Notes: a model not told the origin generated them from the sequence alone. Positions 1-8,756 are shown, counted from the first letter of the stretch. The stretch: 42,624 nucleotides of DNA from Kiritimatiellia bacterium (GCA_027858345.1 JAQICX010000013.1:1-42624); one strand, 5' to 3'. A program made the numbers and translations.

Positions 1-115
1 CGACGTTGGGCTTAAAAAAAAAATCAAGTAATAGCAGGCCTATTGCGTATTTTTTTGAAAGATTCAACGGAAGCCGCAGGACAAAGATTTACTGCGTTTC
101 ATTAGTGAAATGCTC
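1..115. repeat. IS630-like MITE copy, truncated by window start
   Basis: This is the right part of a 155-bp dispersed element whose complete copy lies inverted at 36520-36674 and whose left part is at 42512-42624. It ends in the terminal inverted repeat that reads AATGCTC, followed by TA inside CTAG. Bases 1-71 match the last 70 bases of the window except for one A in a homopolymer, so the two window ends share the same repeat in the same orientation. No coding sense is seen. Confidence 0.8.
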
Positions 116-328
116 TAGCTTTGCTTGCAAAGCACATATGTCCCATCCAGTCTCATCTGCCACATTTGGGCAATCTGACAGTTCCGACAGAGCATCTTCA
201 AAAAAGAACAACGCCAAATGAACCCCACTTGACCTCACTTATAACCCTGTAGCCGAGGTGCTTCGGCTCGGGAGAACTTAATCTTTTAAAGTTCGTCAAC
301 ATAAACACCAAAAGCCCACCTCTTGACC

Positions 329-365
329 AAAAAAAAAGGTTAGAGTAAAAACTCTAACCTTTTTA
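329..365 (-). terminator. Rho-independent terminator of the PpiC lipoprotein gene
   Basis: A perfect 10-bp inverted repeat (AGGTTAGAGT, loop AAAA, ACTCTAACCT) lies about 25 bp beyond the stop codon. It has a T-run on either strand, nine T on the minus strand, so it can work for the minus-strand gene and possibly in both directions. Confidence 0.85.
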
Positions 366-385
366 TCAAATCAATTTGAATTATG

Positions 386-1462
386 TTATTCTTTTTCTGG
401 TAATGCCTTAGCATTAACATATTCAATCTTTGCTTTAGCTTTCAAACCATCAACATACTTTTTGAATTTTTCCATTGTGATTTGTTTTTTAGCCATTTTT
501 TCAATCTCTTCCTTTGGAGGTAGACCTGCATCAAATGTTGCTGTTTTCTTAATGATATGATATCCAAATTGTGTTTCAACAATATCACTGATTTCACCAT
601 CTTTCAATTCAAAAGCAACTGTTTCAAATTCAGGAACCATTTGACCTTGTGAAAACTTACCTAAATCTCCACCAGCTCTTTTACCACTTGGGCAATCTGA
701 ATTTTCTTCAGCAAGTTTTGCAAAGTCAGCACCTTCGTCAATTTGCTTTTTAAGAGCTTCAATTTTAGCTTTCTTTTCAGCTTTAATTTCTGGTGTGTCA
801 TCTTTATTAACAGTAATCAAGATGTGAGAAGCTTGAACTGATTCCGGCAATGCCAGCTTATCTGTGTTTTCTTCAACGAAAGATGTGTATTGCTCTTCTG
901 TCAAATCAAAATCATTTGTCATCATTGGTCCAACTAGTTCTTCAATAACCAATGAATCACCAATTTCTGCTCTCAATTTTTCTTCAGTCATACCGGCTTG
1001 AGCCATTGCAGCATCAAAATCTTGACCTTCAGGAACAGAAGCTTTGATTTCTTCAATAGTTGCTTCTACTTTTTCTGGTGCCACAGCAATACCTTCTGAT
1101 TTTGCTTGTGCAAGAAGAAGTTTTTTAGCAATTGTTTGAGCTACATAGTTATCAAAAATATTTTGTTTCACTTCTGCAAATTTTGCAGGATCCATCTGCA
1201 TCTTCATGTTTTGAAGTTGCGGTCCCATTGCTTTCAAAGCATCGTCAGACATAATATTTTCACCATCAATAACAGCCAAAACAACATTTTCTTCTGGTTC
1301 TGGCAATGCAGGCATCGGTATTGCGTCACTTGTAGCTGAACCGCCTGATTTTTCCTCAACTACCACCTTTTCATTAACTGGTTCTACTTTGTCTTTTTTT
1401 CCGCATCCAGCCATTACAATAGCTATAGATGTCAACATAAGGATTGAGTATTTCTTATCCAT
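386..1462 (-). CDS. Lipoprotein parvulin-type peptidyl-prolyl isomerase (PpiC/SurA/PrsA family)
   Basis: A 358-residue exported foldase predicted to isomerise X-Pro bonds and chaperone envelope or outer-membrane proteins. The N-terminus is a lipoprotein signal with lipobox VMAGC (Cys20), followed by a charged, Ala/Pro/Glu-rich linker. Residues ~60-205 look like the helical SurA_N-type chaperone region. Residues ~208-312 form the PpiC domain, with QASHILI near the start, the [17 protein letters not shown] stretch, and a terminal FGYHIIKK strand. The short C-terminal tail is helical and lysine-rich. The start is supported by an AGGAG ribosome site about 8 bp upstream. It stands alone, with its own terminator. 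The family is clear; whether its role is closer to SurA, PpiD or PrsA is not. The lipid anchor is more PrsA-like, although the rest of the window indicates a diderm cell. Confidence 0.9.
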   Translation of the reverse strand: MDKKYSILMLTSIAIVMAGCGKKDKVEPVNEKVVVEEKSGGSATSDAIPMPALPEPEENVVLAVIDGENIMSDDALKAMGPQLQNMKMQMDPAKFAEVKQNIFDNYVAQTIAKKLLLAQAKSEGIAVAPEKVEATIEEIKASVPEGQDFDAAMAQAGMTEEKLRAEIGDSLVIEELVGPMMTNDFDLTEEQYTSFVEENTDKLALPESVQASHILITVNKDDTPEIKAEKKAKIEALKKQIDEGADFAKLAEENSDCPSGKRAGGDLGKFSQGQMVPEFETVAFELKDGEISDIVETQFGYHIIKKTATFDAGLPPKEEIEKMAKKQITMEKFKKYVDGLKAKAKIEYVNAKALPEKE

Positions 1463-2506
1463 TATTTACTCCTAGTTTTTATTTGTTTATAAAGCACTTC
1501 TGTGCCAAATTTCATAATTTCGAGTATTAAACACTATTTATCCTAAAAAATCAACCATTTTCACCCAAAACCCTCAAAAAACCTACATTTAACGCAAGAG
1601 GCGAAGCTGCCGAGAGGCTTTTGCAACTAAAAATAAAATTGCAAGAGCAATGTAGCGACACGACAAAGGAAGTGAGGCTGGAGGTCACGACAGCAATGGA
1701 ACGCAGTGTAATGGCCTACCGAAATGGCCTATAAGATGCGTGATATTGCATTATAAATTCATAAAATGCATAAAATTTTAACATTAAGTCATCTGCAAGC
1801 TTTTTAAGCAAAAACAGCCCCTAGTTTTGCTAGTCCCGCTCTGCGGGATTACAGATATATGTTAATTATATTTTATAAAGCATTCTCAATATGATTTTTA
1901 TGAATTCAAGAGGATGCCCTATGTAACAGCTAAGAAAGTTATAAACTATAAAACCGTAATCGCCTTCTCCATTCTCATTCACTTATTCCATAGATCCCAC
2001 AACAGATTATATTTCACGTGTCTTCAGTGCTGTCCCTGCTTAAAAAACTTTTTTATTTGTGTCTTTTGTACTACAACCCTTCATTTTCTTGCCGTGTCCG
2101 CCGTCTTGTCGAGCCGTAGTCTCGCAGAGCGAAGGATGACGCCCGACGCTATCCGCCTTCGTTCCTACGGCGCGACCGGCAGGTGTTGGGTGTCTGCCAA
2201 TCAGCCTTTGTCCGCCAAAGCTCCTCCAGGGAACGCCGAGTATTACTCGCCTCTTCTGTAGCCGTGTCGCCTCGGCACGGACATAATCATAACATGAGCA
2301 TAGCGAATTCCAGTATTTCACCATTCAACGTTTACCATTTGCAATTTTTAAAGAGATATTCAGTTTTCATATTTTTTCATACCCACGACCAGCGGAAGTG
2401 AGGTCCGACTTGCGGAATTGCGACAGCAGTGGAATCAAGTTTTCTGCATTTCATAAACGACATGCTCTAATATTAAGAGTTGTCAGACGCTCAATGTTCT
2501 TTGAAA
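1463..2506. other. Repeat-mosaic spacer, no convincing gene
   Basis: About 1 kb without a supportable gene. It holds a 60-bp block (1669-1728) that recurs inverted at 9319-9378 with one mismatch, and a 15-bp hairpin TCCCGCTCTGCGGGA (1834-1848) that recurs at 21177-21191. A block at 2068-2138 shares 48 identical bases with 9387-9434. A lone, degenerate MITE terminus ending in ATGCTC then TA lies at 2444-2469. The few open frames here follow the GC-rich repeats and resemble no protein. Confidence 0.75.
2444..2469. repeat. Solo terminal repeat of the IS630-like MITE
   Basis: CTGCATTTCATAAACGAC followed by ATGCTCTA is a degenerate match to the right terminal inverted repeat of the 155-bp element and also ends at a TA dinucleotide. 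No matching left end is visible nearby, so this is a decayed or partly deleted copy. Confidence 0.5.
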
Positions 2507-3952
2507 TTATTTTGGACAGTTGATGTTTTCTGCAAAAGTTCTCTCTGCGTTGAAATCTTTTTCTGTGACTTTTTCTCCATTATTATGAGTGATGTTTTCA
2601 AAGGTTACATCTCTAACCATATGGTCAGCATCAGCTCCTTCGATCGTCGTGTGAGTCATGGCCGATTCCACATGATAGCCATCCACTTTTACACCATCAA
2701 TTCTACCATATTCATCATCTGTTGTGTAGCGCGAATTTCCTATCCACAATCTGAAATCACCATTCCTGACTCCTTCTAGATAGAAGTCTTTGTATGTCAC
2801 GTTCTTGATTTGGCTGTGGTCAATTAGGCTAATACTTATGCTGAATTGAGTTTTTCTTTCATTATCGGCCGCGTGAACAACTTCAATATTTTCAAAGAGT
2901 ACATCTTCGAGCAAATCAGCTTGAGAAGTGTGACCAATCTCAACAGCATTTCCAGGCATGTCATTCCATAAAACAAGGTTTCTGAAAACAAGATTTTTGC
3001 TTGTTAATCCAGCTGTTCTACGAGTCTTCACAGCGATGCAGTCATCTGCACATTTGAGGAAGCAATTTTCCACAAGCATGTTGTTGCATGAACGTGGTTG
3101 TATGCCATCGTTATTCACTTTCCATGTAATACATTTATGATTTCGGATTATTGTTCCTGTTGTTCCAAATGTGACGATATTCCAATGTGGGGCATCAAAA
3201 AGAGATGGTCCATCAATTAAATTGTTTTTGCCTCGACGGAAAAAAACAAAGCCGGCATCCCCGTCGTCACGCCATTCACGAGTCTTGCAATCAATGCCTG
3301 TTCCATCAATTACACCGCGACCAAGAATTGAAACATTATCAACTTCTTCACCCTTTATGTAGCTTCTCAGATGTGCTCCACCTTGAAGATAAATTGTGCT
3401 GTTGCTGCATAAGTCAATCATTTGTCCTTCAACATTATGTATGCCGGGTTCTAGAACTAATGTTTGACCAGGACTAAGTATAAAAGACTCTGGACTATGA
3501 TTTCCTGGACTCAAATATATAACTTTGTCATCTGTCGGTTTTGGAGCATTCTTATCAATTTCGTCAATTAACAAATAAAGTGTTGCTGCTGGCCAAGTAC
3601 GATCCTTATAGAGAGCTGGACTGTTGATCTCTAAAACTAGGTATCTTGGGCTTTCAACAGAAAACTTCATGGTTCTATTGTCAATCTCATAGCTGATAGG
3701 ATTTTTCATAGATGGCCGTATGGCTGCCTGTTGAATTGGATCTGCAAACTTAACCTCAAAATCGAGAGGTGTGTCTGCCGACATTGTTGCCCAACCCTCA
3801 TATCCACCATTTGCATGCGGAGTTGCATCCATGCTGGATGCAAACATCACTGGTATTGTTTGCCATTTTTTACTGTCAGATGCTTTTACACGAATTTCAA
3901 TTCGAGACTGAATTAAATCGTATGGTGCTTCATAAATTTCTATGTTTTTCAT
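2507..3952 (-). CDS. GH28-like (pectin-lyase fold) glycoside hydrolase
   Basis: A 481-residue protein with an N-terminal beta-rich domain (residues ~1-135) and a right-handed beta-helix from ~140 to the end. Motifs of family GH28 can be followed: NNDG (280-283), ADDCIAVK (Asp303-Asp304) and EIGH (338-341, in place of the usual GHG). GH28 enzymes hydrolyse polygalacturonan, rhamnogalacturonan or related pectic glycans by inverting hydrolysis. No signal peptide is visible (it starts MKNIEIYEAPYDL), so it may act on imported oligosaccharides in the cytoplasm. The start is supported by AAGGGA upstream. It is the last gene of the catabolic cluster, 260 bp after the SDR gene, and could have its own promoter. 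Substrate cannot be assigned; GH49-like or other beta-helix glycosidases are alternatives. Confidence 0.65.
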   Translation of the reverse strand: MKNIEIYEAPYDLIQSRIEIRVKASDSKKWQTIPVMFASSMDATPHANGGYEGWATMSADTPLDFEVKFADPIQQAAIRPSMKNPISYEIDNRTMKFSVESPRYLVLEINSPALYKDRTWPAATLYLLIDEIDKNAPKPTDDKVIYLSPGNHSPESFILSPGQTLVLEPGIHNVEGQMIDLCSNSTIYLQGGAHLRSYIKGEEVDNVSILGRGVIDGTGIDCKTREWRDDGDAGFVFFRRGKNNLIDGPSLFDAPHWNIVTFGTTGTIIRNHKCITWKVNNDGIQPRSCNNMLVENCFLKCADDCIAVKTRRTAGLTSKNLVFRNLVLWNDMPGNAVEIGHTSQADLLEDVLFENIEVVHAADNERKTQFSISISLIDHSQIKNVTYKDFYLEGVRNGDFRLWIGNSRYTTDDEYGRIDGVKVDGYHVESAMTHTTIEGADADHMVRDVTFENITHNNGEKVTEKDFNAERTFAENINCPK

Positions 3953-4027
3953 TTTTTCCCTTATTTGCTTTATCTTAATTCGACGAACTCAGTGAGCTCT
4001 TTTTATTATTTTTCTTCCATTTTCCTC

Positions 4028-4060
4028 AATGGGACCTATGGGACTGATAGGACGGATGTG
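4028..4060. repeat. GTCCCAT/CACATCCG dispersed repeat (inverted copy)
   Basis: Read on the minus strand this is CACATCCGTCC followed by repeats of CCCAT. The same phrase occurs on the plus strand at 31867-31903, 35117-35152 and 36874-36906. It lies in the spacer between the SDR and GH28-like genes. Confidence 0.6.
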
Positions 4061-4130
4061 TTTTGCAAGCAAAGCCAGCCAACTCGCTAACTTGCGCATT
4101 CAAGCACTTGCGAACTTCTTATTAACTTCT

Positions 4131-4200
4131 CACTTCGCACTTCGCACTTAGCACATCTCACTTAGCACTTCTCACTTCTCACATCTCACTTAGCACTTCT
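4131..4200. repeat. Heptanucleotide tandem repeat, ten units
   Basis: Ten consecutive 7-bp units of consensus CACTTCT, with variants CACTTCG, CACTTAG and CACATCT, end 11 bp beyond the SDR stop codon. On the transcribed strand of the operon this reads as AGAAGTG repeats. A shorter trace of similar heptamers lies between mfd and nth near 13505-13535. Confidence 0.85.
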
Positions 4201-4211
4201 GGCGCAGCCGG

Positions 4212-4997
4212 CTATCTTGTGCTTGGGTTTGTTCTTGCCAGTTTTCTTGAAACACCACCATCGATAATCAATGTTTGGCCAGTGATGAAACCAGCTTTAT
4301 CGCTAGCAAGATATACAACAAATTCACCAACATCGTTTGTGTTGCCAATTCGTCCTATCGGTATATCCTTAGCAACTTGGTCTCGATTGAATTCAGCCGA
4401 TTTGTTCATGCGTTCAACTTCAATATATCCCGGAGCAACATTGTTCACTCTGATTCCAAGTTCACCACATTCAAGGGCAAGCTGTCCCGTCATAGAGTGT
4501 ATTGCACCTTTACTTGTGGCATACAACGTGCGACCTTTTACAGAAGTGTCTTGTTGTACCGATCCAATATTGATTATGCTTCCACCTGTTGAATTGTTTT
4601 TCATCAAATCTATTTCATTAAGGCAGCAGAAGAGAGTTCCCTTTATGTTTACATCACTAAGCTTATTAAACAACTCTTCGCTGATGGTTGTCACATCCAT
4701 ATAACCGGGATCCCATCCTGCATTGTTTATTGCTGTATCAAGGCTTTTCCAAGTCTCTTTGATTTTGGCGAACATTGCCTCAAGCTCGAAAAAGTTGCTA
4801 AGGTCTGCCTTAATTACAAGACACTTAACCCCTTCGTCCAAAATCTCTTTTTCCAGGCTTTTAGCTTCATCATCATCAGAGCGATAGTGTATGCACACAT
4901 TGGCTCCAGCTTTTGCCAGAGACAATGCAATGCCACGTCCGATGCCTTTCCCGGCACCTGTAACCAGTGCATTTTTACCTTGCAGTTCTCGTTTCAC
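4212..4997 (-). CDS. Short-chain dehydrogenase/reductase (classical SDR)
   Basis: A 261-residue cytosolic NAD(P)-dependent oxidoreductase with a Rossmann fold: TGAGKGIG (13-20), NNAG (91-94), catalytic Ser146, Tyr159 and Lys163 (YATSK), and the C-terminal GGVS stretch typical of the FabG/glucose-dehydrogenase subgroup. Translation starts at GTG, only 2 bp after the stop of the upstream DapA-family gene. An AGG motif overlaps that gene's end, so translational coupling is likely. In this operon it most plausibly oxidises an aldose or uronate, or reduces a keto-acid product. Annotation pipelines would probably call it 3-oxoacyl-ACP reductase, but the neighbours argue for sugar metabolism. Confidence 0.85.
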   Translation of the reverse strand: MKRELQGKNALVTGAGKGIGRGIALSLAKAGANVCIHYRSDDDEAKSLEKEILDEGVKCLVIKADLSNFFELEAMFAKIKETWKSLDTAINNAGWDPGYMDVTTISEELFNKLSDVNIKGTLFCCLNEIDLMKNNSTGGSIINIGSVQQDTSVKGRTLYATSKGAIHSMTGQLALECGELGIRVNNVAPGYIEVERMNKSAEFNRDQVAKDIPIGRIGNTNDVGEFVVYLASDKAGFITGQTLIIDGGVSRKLARTNPSTR

Positions 4998-4999
4998 AA

Positions 5000-5908
5000 T
5001 TATGCCTCATATCCAAAATATTTGCTGATTTTCTCATAGTGCTGCTCAAATATTTTTTGAGTCAGATCATCACATATGTATCCAGGATGTCTACAGTAGT
5101 CTGAATTGATTAGTCCTCGTTTTTGAAGTATCTTCTTTTCGAAATGTATAATCATTTCAACATTCTGTCTTATGTGATTCAATATTCCATTGAGAGGCAA
5201 GTGCATCTCTTCAGCTTCTTCAATTTTATCTGCCTTGATGAGGTCATAGATTTTTCTGTAGACATCAAACATTGATGGACCCGGCATCACACCAACTGCA
5301 CCACGCTGAAACCCTTCAACCATTTGGAAACCTGCATTGCCTATAAAAATTTCACCTTTCCCGCCAAGAAGAGTTCTCAGTTTAGAAATGTATGCACCAG
5401 GAGGCTTGCACTCAATTTTATAGTAGTTCAAGTTTTCATGTTTGTTGCCGATTTCAGCCAGTGTTTCTGGCGGAATTGCCACGCCTGTCTGTTCCGGCGC
5501 ATATTGCAGCATAATTGGAATATCTACTGCATCACATAGGGCTTCAATATGTTTTGTGAGAGCTGCACCGCCAGGTTTAAGAAAGAATGGGGGAAGCACC
5601 ATCATGCAGTCAGCACCTGATGCCTCAATTCGCTTTGCCCATTTAATTGCAACTTCAGTTGAGTGACGAGTGTTAGAAATCACAACAGGTGAGTTGTTTG
5701 CATGGCAAACCTCAACCGTAATATCAATCAGGTTCTCTTCCTCTTCACGGTCAAGCTTGTAAAATTCTCCTGCAATGCCAAAAAGAGCTAAAGAGTGTGC
5801 TCCACCTTTTAACATTGCATCGCAGCAACTGCGATAATCTTCATAATCAAATTCTCCTTTGTCATTGTAGACCGCCGGAGCAATAGGGCATATTCCTTCT
5901 ATCTTCAT
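5000..5908 (-). CDS. DapA/NanA-family class I aldolase or keto-deoxy sugar acid dehydratase
   Basis: A 302-residue TIM-barrel enzyme of the dihydrodipicolinate synthase superfamily, which forms a Schiff base with a 2-keto acid. The active-site lysine is Lys164 (NYYKIECKP), the conserved tyrosine is Tyr136 (LQYAPEQTG), and the GxxGE loop is FGIAGEF (43-49) rather than the GTTGE of true DapA. That difference and the operon argue against lysine synthesis. Likely reactions are aldol cleavage of a 2-keto-3-deoxy aldonate, or dehydration as in 2-keto-3-deoxy-L-arabonate dehydratase or 5-keto-4-deoxyglucarate dehydratase, both of this fold. It precedes the SDR gene by 2 bp and follows the IlvD/Edd dehydratase by 123 bp of repeat-containing sequence. 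Confidence 0.8.
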   Translation of the reverse strand: MKIEGICPIAPAVYNDKGEFDYEDYRSCCDAMLKGGAHSLALFGIAGEFYKLDREEEENLIDITVEVCHANNSPVVISNTRHSTEVAIKWAKRIEASGADCMMVLPPFFLKPGGAALTKHIEALCDAVDIPIMLQYAPEQTGVAIPPETLAEIGNKHENLNYYKIECKPPGAYISKLRTLLGGKGEIFIGNAGFQMVEGFQRGAVGVMPGPSMFDVYRKIYDLIKADKIEEAEEMHLPLNGILNHIRQNVEMIIHFEKKILQKRGLINSDYCRHPGYICDDLTQKIFEQHYEKISKYFGYEA

Positions 5909-5929
5909 CTTTTCCTCATCTGTTTTTTG

Positions 5930-5964
5930 TTGATCAGACTGATCGGACTGATCAGACTGATATG
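5930..5964. repeat. GATCAGACTGATC simple repeat in operon spacer
   Basis: Three overlapping copies of a GACTGATCNGACTGAT unit sit in the 123-bp gap between the dehydratase and DapA-family genes. Related phrases occur near 31900-31920, 35155-35175 and 39005-39035, so this is a dispersed repeat rather than an operon-specific operator. It is partly palindromic (TGATCA). Confidence 0.55.
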
Positions 5965-6031
5965 GCGACTTTGTCGCCCGATTTTCGTTTCTCGTTTAGC
6001 GTTTTGTCCCTAACTCTTAATTCATCATTCC

Positions 6032-7717
6032 TTATAGGTACGGGAAGTCGCAGCCTTCATCAGCCTGCATAACATTATCAATGTAATGTCTGACAAAACC
6101 ACGTTCAAATTTTTCTTTCTCTTCGCTGACAAAGTTTTTAAGTCTGCATGCAATCTGCTCGTCAGAAAGCTCAACTTTAAGAATTCCCGCATCAACGTCG
6201 AGTACAATGATGTCGCCATCGAGAACAGCCCCCAGTGGACCGCCGGCATTTGCTTCAGGGCATACATGAAGAACAACTGTTCCAAATGCACCACCCGACA
6301 TTCTGGCATCAGTAATTCTCACATAATCTTTGATACCCTTTTTGAAAAGCTTTGGTGGAATTGGCAGATAATTTCCAAATTCCGGCATTCCAGGTGCTCC
6401 TTTTGGGCCATATCCTCGAAGAATGATTGCTTTGTTTTCATCCATGTCTGAGTTTTCGTCCAAAAGATATTTTTCAGCCTCATCAAGAGTGTCGAAAACA
6501 CGTGCTTCACCTCTGAATTTAAGCAAATCAGGACTAGCGGCAGAGCGTTTGATTACCGCACCTCGTGGTGCAAGATTACCAAATAGTGTAGCAATGCCAC
6601 CACCTTCAGCAAGAGGTTTGTCCCATTCGGCTATAACTTCTCTATTAAATGAAGTTGGTGCATCTTTTAAGTTTTCTTTTATTGTTTTGCCTGTTACGGT
6701 TAAGACTGATGTATCAAGAAGATGTTCAAGCTCTTTCATTAGAGCAGGCACACCACCAGCCTGATGAAATTCAACACCTACTGTGCCCTTTCCAGATGGT
6801 TTAACATTTACCAGCAGCCTTGTCTTTTCACTGATTCTTTGAAATTCAGAAAGCTCAAGTTTTATACCGGCACGTCTGGCAATTGCAGTTAGATGTATAA
6901 TCAAGTTTGTTGAACCACCAGATGCCATCAGTACAGTAATTGCATTTCTGAATGAGGCTTCACATATTATGTCTGAAACTTTAATGTTGTTTTCGATAAG
7001 CTTGACTGTTTGACGTCCAGTCATCTCTGCCATTCTTGCTTTTTCAGAAGATACCGCCGGCGATGTTGCACTGCCAGGAAGACTCAAGCCTAATGCTTCT
7101 GTTGTGCATTGCATACTATTGGCTGTTCCCATAATAGGGCAGGCTCCAACACTTCCGTACAAACAGCCTTCAACATTTTTAAGATGCGGCTTGTCAATCT
7201 CTCCTGCCTGATACTTTGTCCAAATTTTGAAACTATCTGTTCCACATGCCAGCGATTCCCCTTCAAAGTTTCCCGGCATCATTGGTCCCCCGGGCAGAAA
7301 TATCATTGGTTTATCTGCCGAGACCGCTGCCATTAGCTGAGCAGGAACATTCTTGTCGCATGAACCTATGAGAACAACTCCATCAAATGGATGTCGTGCA
7401 ATTAACTCTTCGGTTGTCATGGCAAGTTGATTCCTATAAATCATGCTGGATATATCAAAAAACACTTCACAAATTGACATTGTGTTGATTTCCAGCGGAA
7501 ACCCTCCTGCAGCCCATACGCCTCGTTTAACTGCTTCCGCCAGCTGTTTGAAGTTGTAATGTCCAGGGTTTGTCTCCGCCCATGTGTTGATGATGCCGAC
7601 AATTGGTTTTTCTAAGTCTTCTGTTGTATAGCCCATTGCTTTAACTAGTGCCCTGCGTAACAAAACTTGTCTCGTATCGGCTTGTAGCCATGTTTTTGAA
7701 TCTGAATTCTTTTTCAT
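6032..7717 (-). CDS. IlvD/Edd-family dehydratase, probably sugar-acid dehydratase
   Basis: A 561-residue Fe-S dehydratase that should convert a dihydroxy (sugar) acid to a 2-keto-3-deoxy acid. Signature 1 is SCDKNVPAQLMA (Cys120) and a second conserved cysteine lies in GACPIMGTANSMQC (Cys193). Signature 2 is DARMSGGAFG, followed by PEANAGGPLGAV. The position that carries the third cluster cysteine in [2Fe-2S] members is glycine (NPGHYNF, Gly52), as in E. coli IlvD. No ilvBNC-type genes adjoin. The gene begins 1 bp after the stop of the AraR-like regulator gene and is followed by DapA-family and SDR genes, which matches the IlvD/Edd plus DapA pairing of non-phosphorylative L-arabinose or xylose routes. 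Branched-chain dihydroxy-acid dehydratase remains possible. Confidence 0.8.
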   Translation of the reverse strand: MKKNSDSKTWLQADTRQVLLRRALVKAMGYTTEDLEKPIVGIINTWAETNPGHYNFKQLAEAVKRGVWAAGGFPLEINTMSICEVFFDISSMIYRNQLAMTTEELIARHPFDGVVLIGSCDKNVPAQLMAAVSADKPMIFLPGGPMMPGNFEGESLACGTDSFKIWTKYQAGEIDKPHLKNVEGCLYGSVGACPIMGTANSMQCTTEALGLSLPGSATSPAVSSEKARMAEMTGRQTVKLIENNIKVSDIICEASFRNAITVLMASGGSTNLIIHLTAIARRAGIKLELSEFQRISEKTRLLVNVKPSGKGTVGVEFHQAGGVPALMKELEHLLDTSVLTVTGKTIKENLKDAPTSFNREVIAEWDKPLAEGGGIATLFGNLAPRGAVIKRSAASPDLLKFRGEARVFDTLDEAEKYLLDENSDMDENKAIILRGYGPKGAPGMPEFGNYLPIPPKLFKKGIKDYVRITDARMSGGAFGTVVLHVCPEANAGGPLGAVLDGDIIVLDVDAGILKVELSDEQIACRLKNFVSEEKEKFERGFVRHYIDNVMQADEGCDFPYL

Positions 7718-7718
7718 T

Positions 7719-8756
7719 TTATCGACTCTTCTTTCCGGTTGTAATTATCTTTGTTCTTAAATTTTTCTTTTGAAAGGCATATTTTGGATTTTCAATTTGT
7801 CTAATCAACATTTCAGCTGCATATTTCCCCATTTTAGTCATTGGTGGTTCAACTGTAAGTATTTCAGCAGGTATAAATTTACTCAGTGGTTTGTTGTCAA
7901 ATCCAGAGAATCTAATTGTATTAAGGTCAACGTTTCTGTTGATAAGTTCTTCGATGAGGTGTGCTGCACAATCATCGTTAATACAGCAAACAGCATCTGG
8001 AGCGTTTGTTGATGTGAATATTTTAAGGAACTCATTGAGTTCTGTTGTTGAATTGTTTATGCAGATCAGTTCCTTTTTTGGTTTTAGTCTGCATCTTGTC
8101 ATCCCTTTTATATATCCTTCTGTTCTTTCTGCAGAGGCAATAGGGTGGGCATTTTTGTCGCCATAAAGAGCAATTTTTCTGCATCCATGATCATAGAAGG
8201 TCTGAATGATTTTAGGAATGTCACCATTGTTATCAAATCTTACAAGGTTGTTTTGTGTTTTTTCAGGAAGTCTCATCAGATATACTGTTGGAATGTTTTC
8301 TTCTAAAAGGGTTTGAAATCCTTTTAGGTTACAGTTATAAGTGTCAGCATATATAACCACTCCTGATGGTTTCCGCTCTATCAAACTTGAGACAATCAGT
8401 TCCTGCTCTGTTTTGCTTCCCCTCAAAGGAACAACAGATGTGAAATAGTTTCTTTTTGTGGAATAGGCACACAGAGAATTTGCTGTTTCGGCAAAAAAAA
8501 GTAGATCATGGCACAGAAAAACTATTTCTCTTTTAATGTTTCTCTGTCTTGCTATTACGGTGGTACCAATTCCATTCTCTTTTTTTAGATAGCCATTTTC
8601 AACCATCTCACTCAGAGCTTTGCGAAGAGTTGGTTTGCTTACCTCAAGCTCTTCAGAAAGAGATTGTTCAGATGGTAAAAGTGAACCTATTGATAGTTTG
8701 CAAATTTTCTTTTCAAGTTTTGAAACTAATTCTAAATATTTAATTTTTCTTGCCAT
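7719..8756 (-). CDS. GntR/LacI hybrid transcriptional regulator (AraR-like)
   Basis: A 345-residue regulator with an N-terminal GntR-type winged helix (residues ~1-70; LPSEQSLSEELEVSKPTLRKA is the recognition region, GYLKKENGIGT the wing) joined to a C-terminal LacI/GalR periplasmic-binding-protein-like sensor domain (~75-340; segments GVVIYADTYN, IALYGDKNAHP and IRFSGFDNKP). This architecture is that of Bacillus AraR. It is the first gene of the cluster, 1 bp from the dehydratase gene, so it is probably autoregulated and controls the downstream catabolic genes in response to a sugar. AAGGA lies about 8 bp before the ATG. Confidence 0.88.
   Translation of the reverse strand: MARKIKYLELVSKLEKKICKLSIGSLLPSEQSLSEELEVSKPTLRKALSEMVENGYLKKENGIGTTVIARQRNIKREIVFLCHDLLFFAETANSLCAYSTKRNYFTSVVPLRGSKTEQELIVSSLIERKPSGVVIYADTYNCNLKGFQTLLEENIPTVYLMRLPEKTQNNLVRFDNNGDIPKIIQTFYDHGCRKIALYGDKNAHPIASAERTEGYIKGMTRCRLKPKKELICINNSTTELNEFLKIFTSTNAPDAVCCINDDCAAHLIEELINRNVDLNTIRFSGFDNKPLSKFIPAEILTVEPPMTKMGKYAAEMLIRQIENPKYAFQKKNLRTKIITTGKKSR

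Noticed and set aside
1914-2324. Overlapping open frames of 94-115 codons on both strands
   Set aside because: They run through GC-rich dispersed repeats that also occur at 9387-9434 in other frames; no ribosome site and no protein-like pattern.
4212-4997. FabG-type fatty-acid synthesis gene
   Set aside because: The sequence alone cannot exclude it, but the gene is coupled to sugar-acid enzymes and away from other fab genes.
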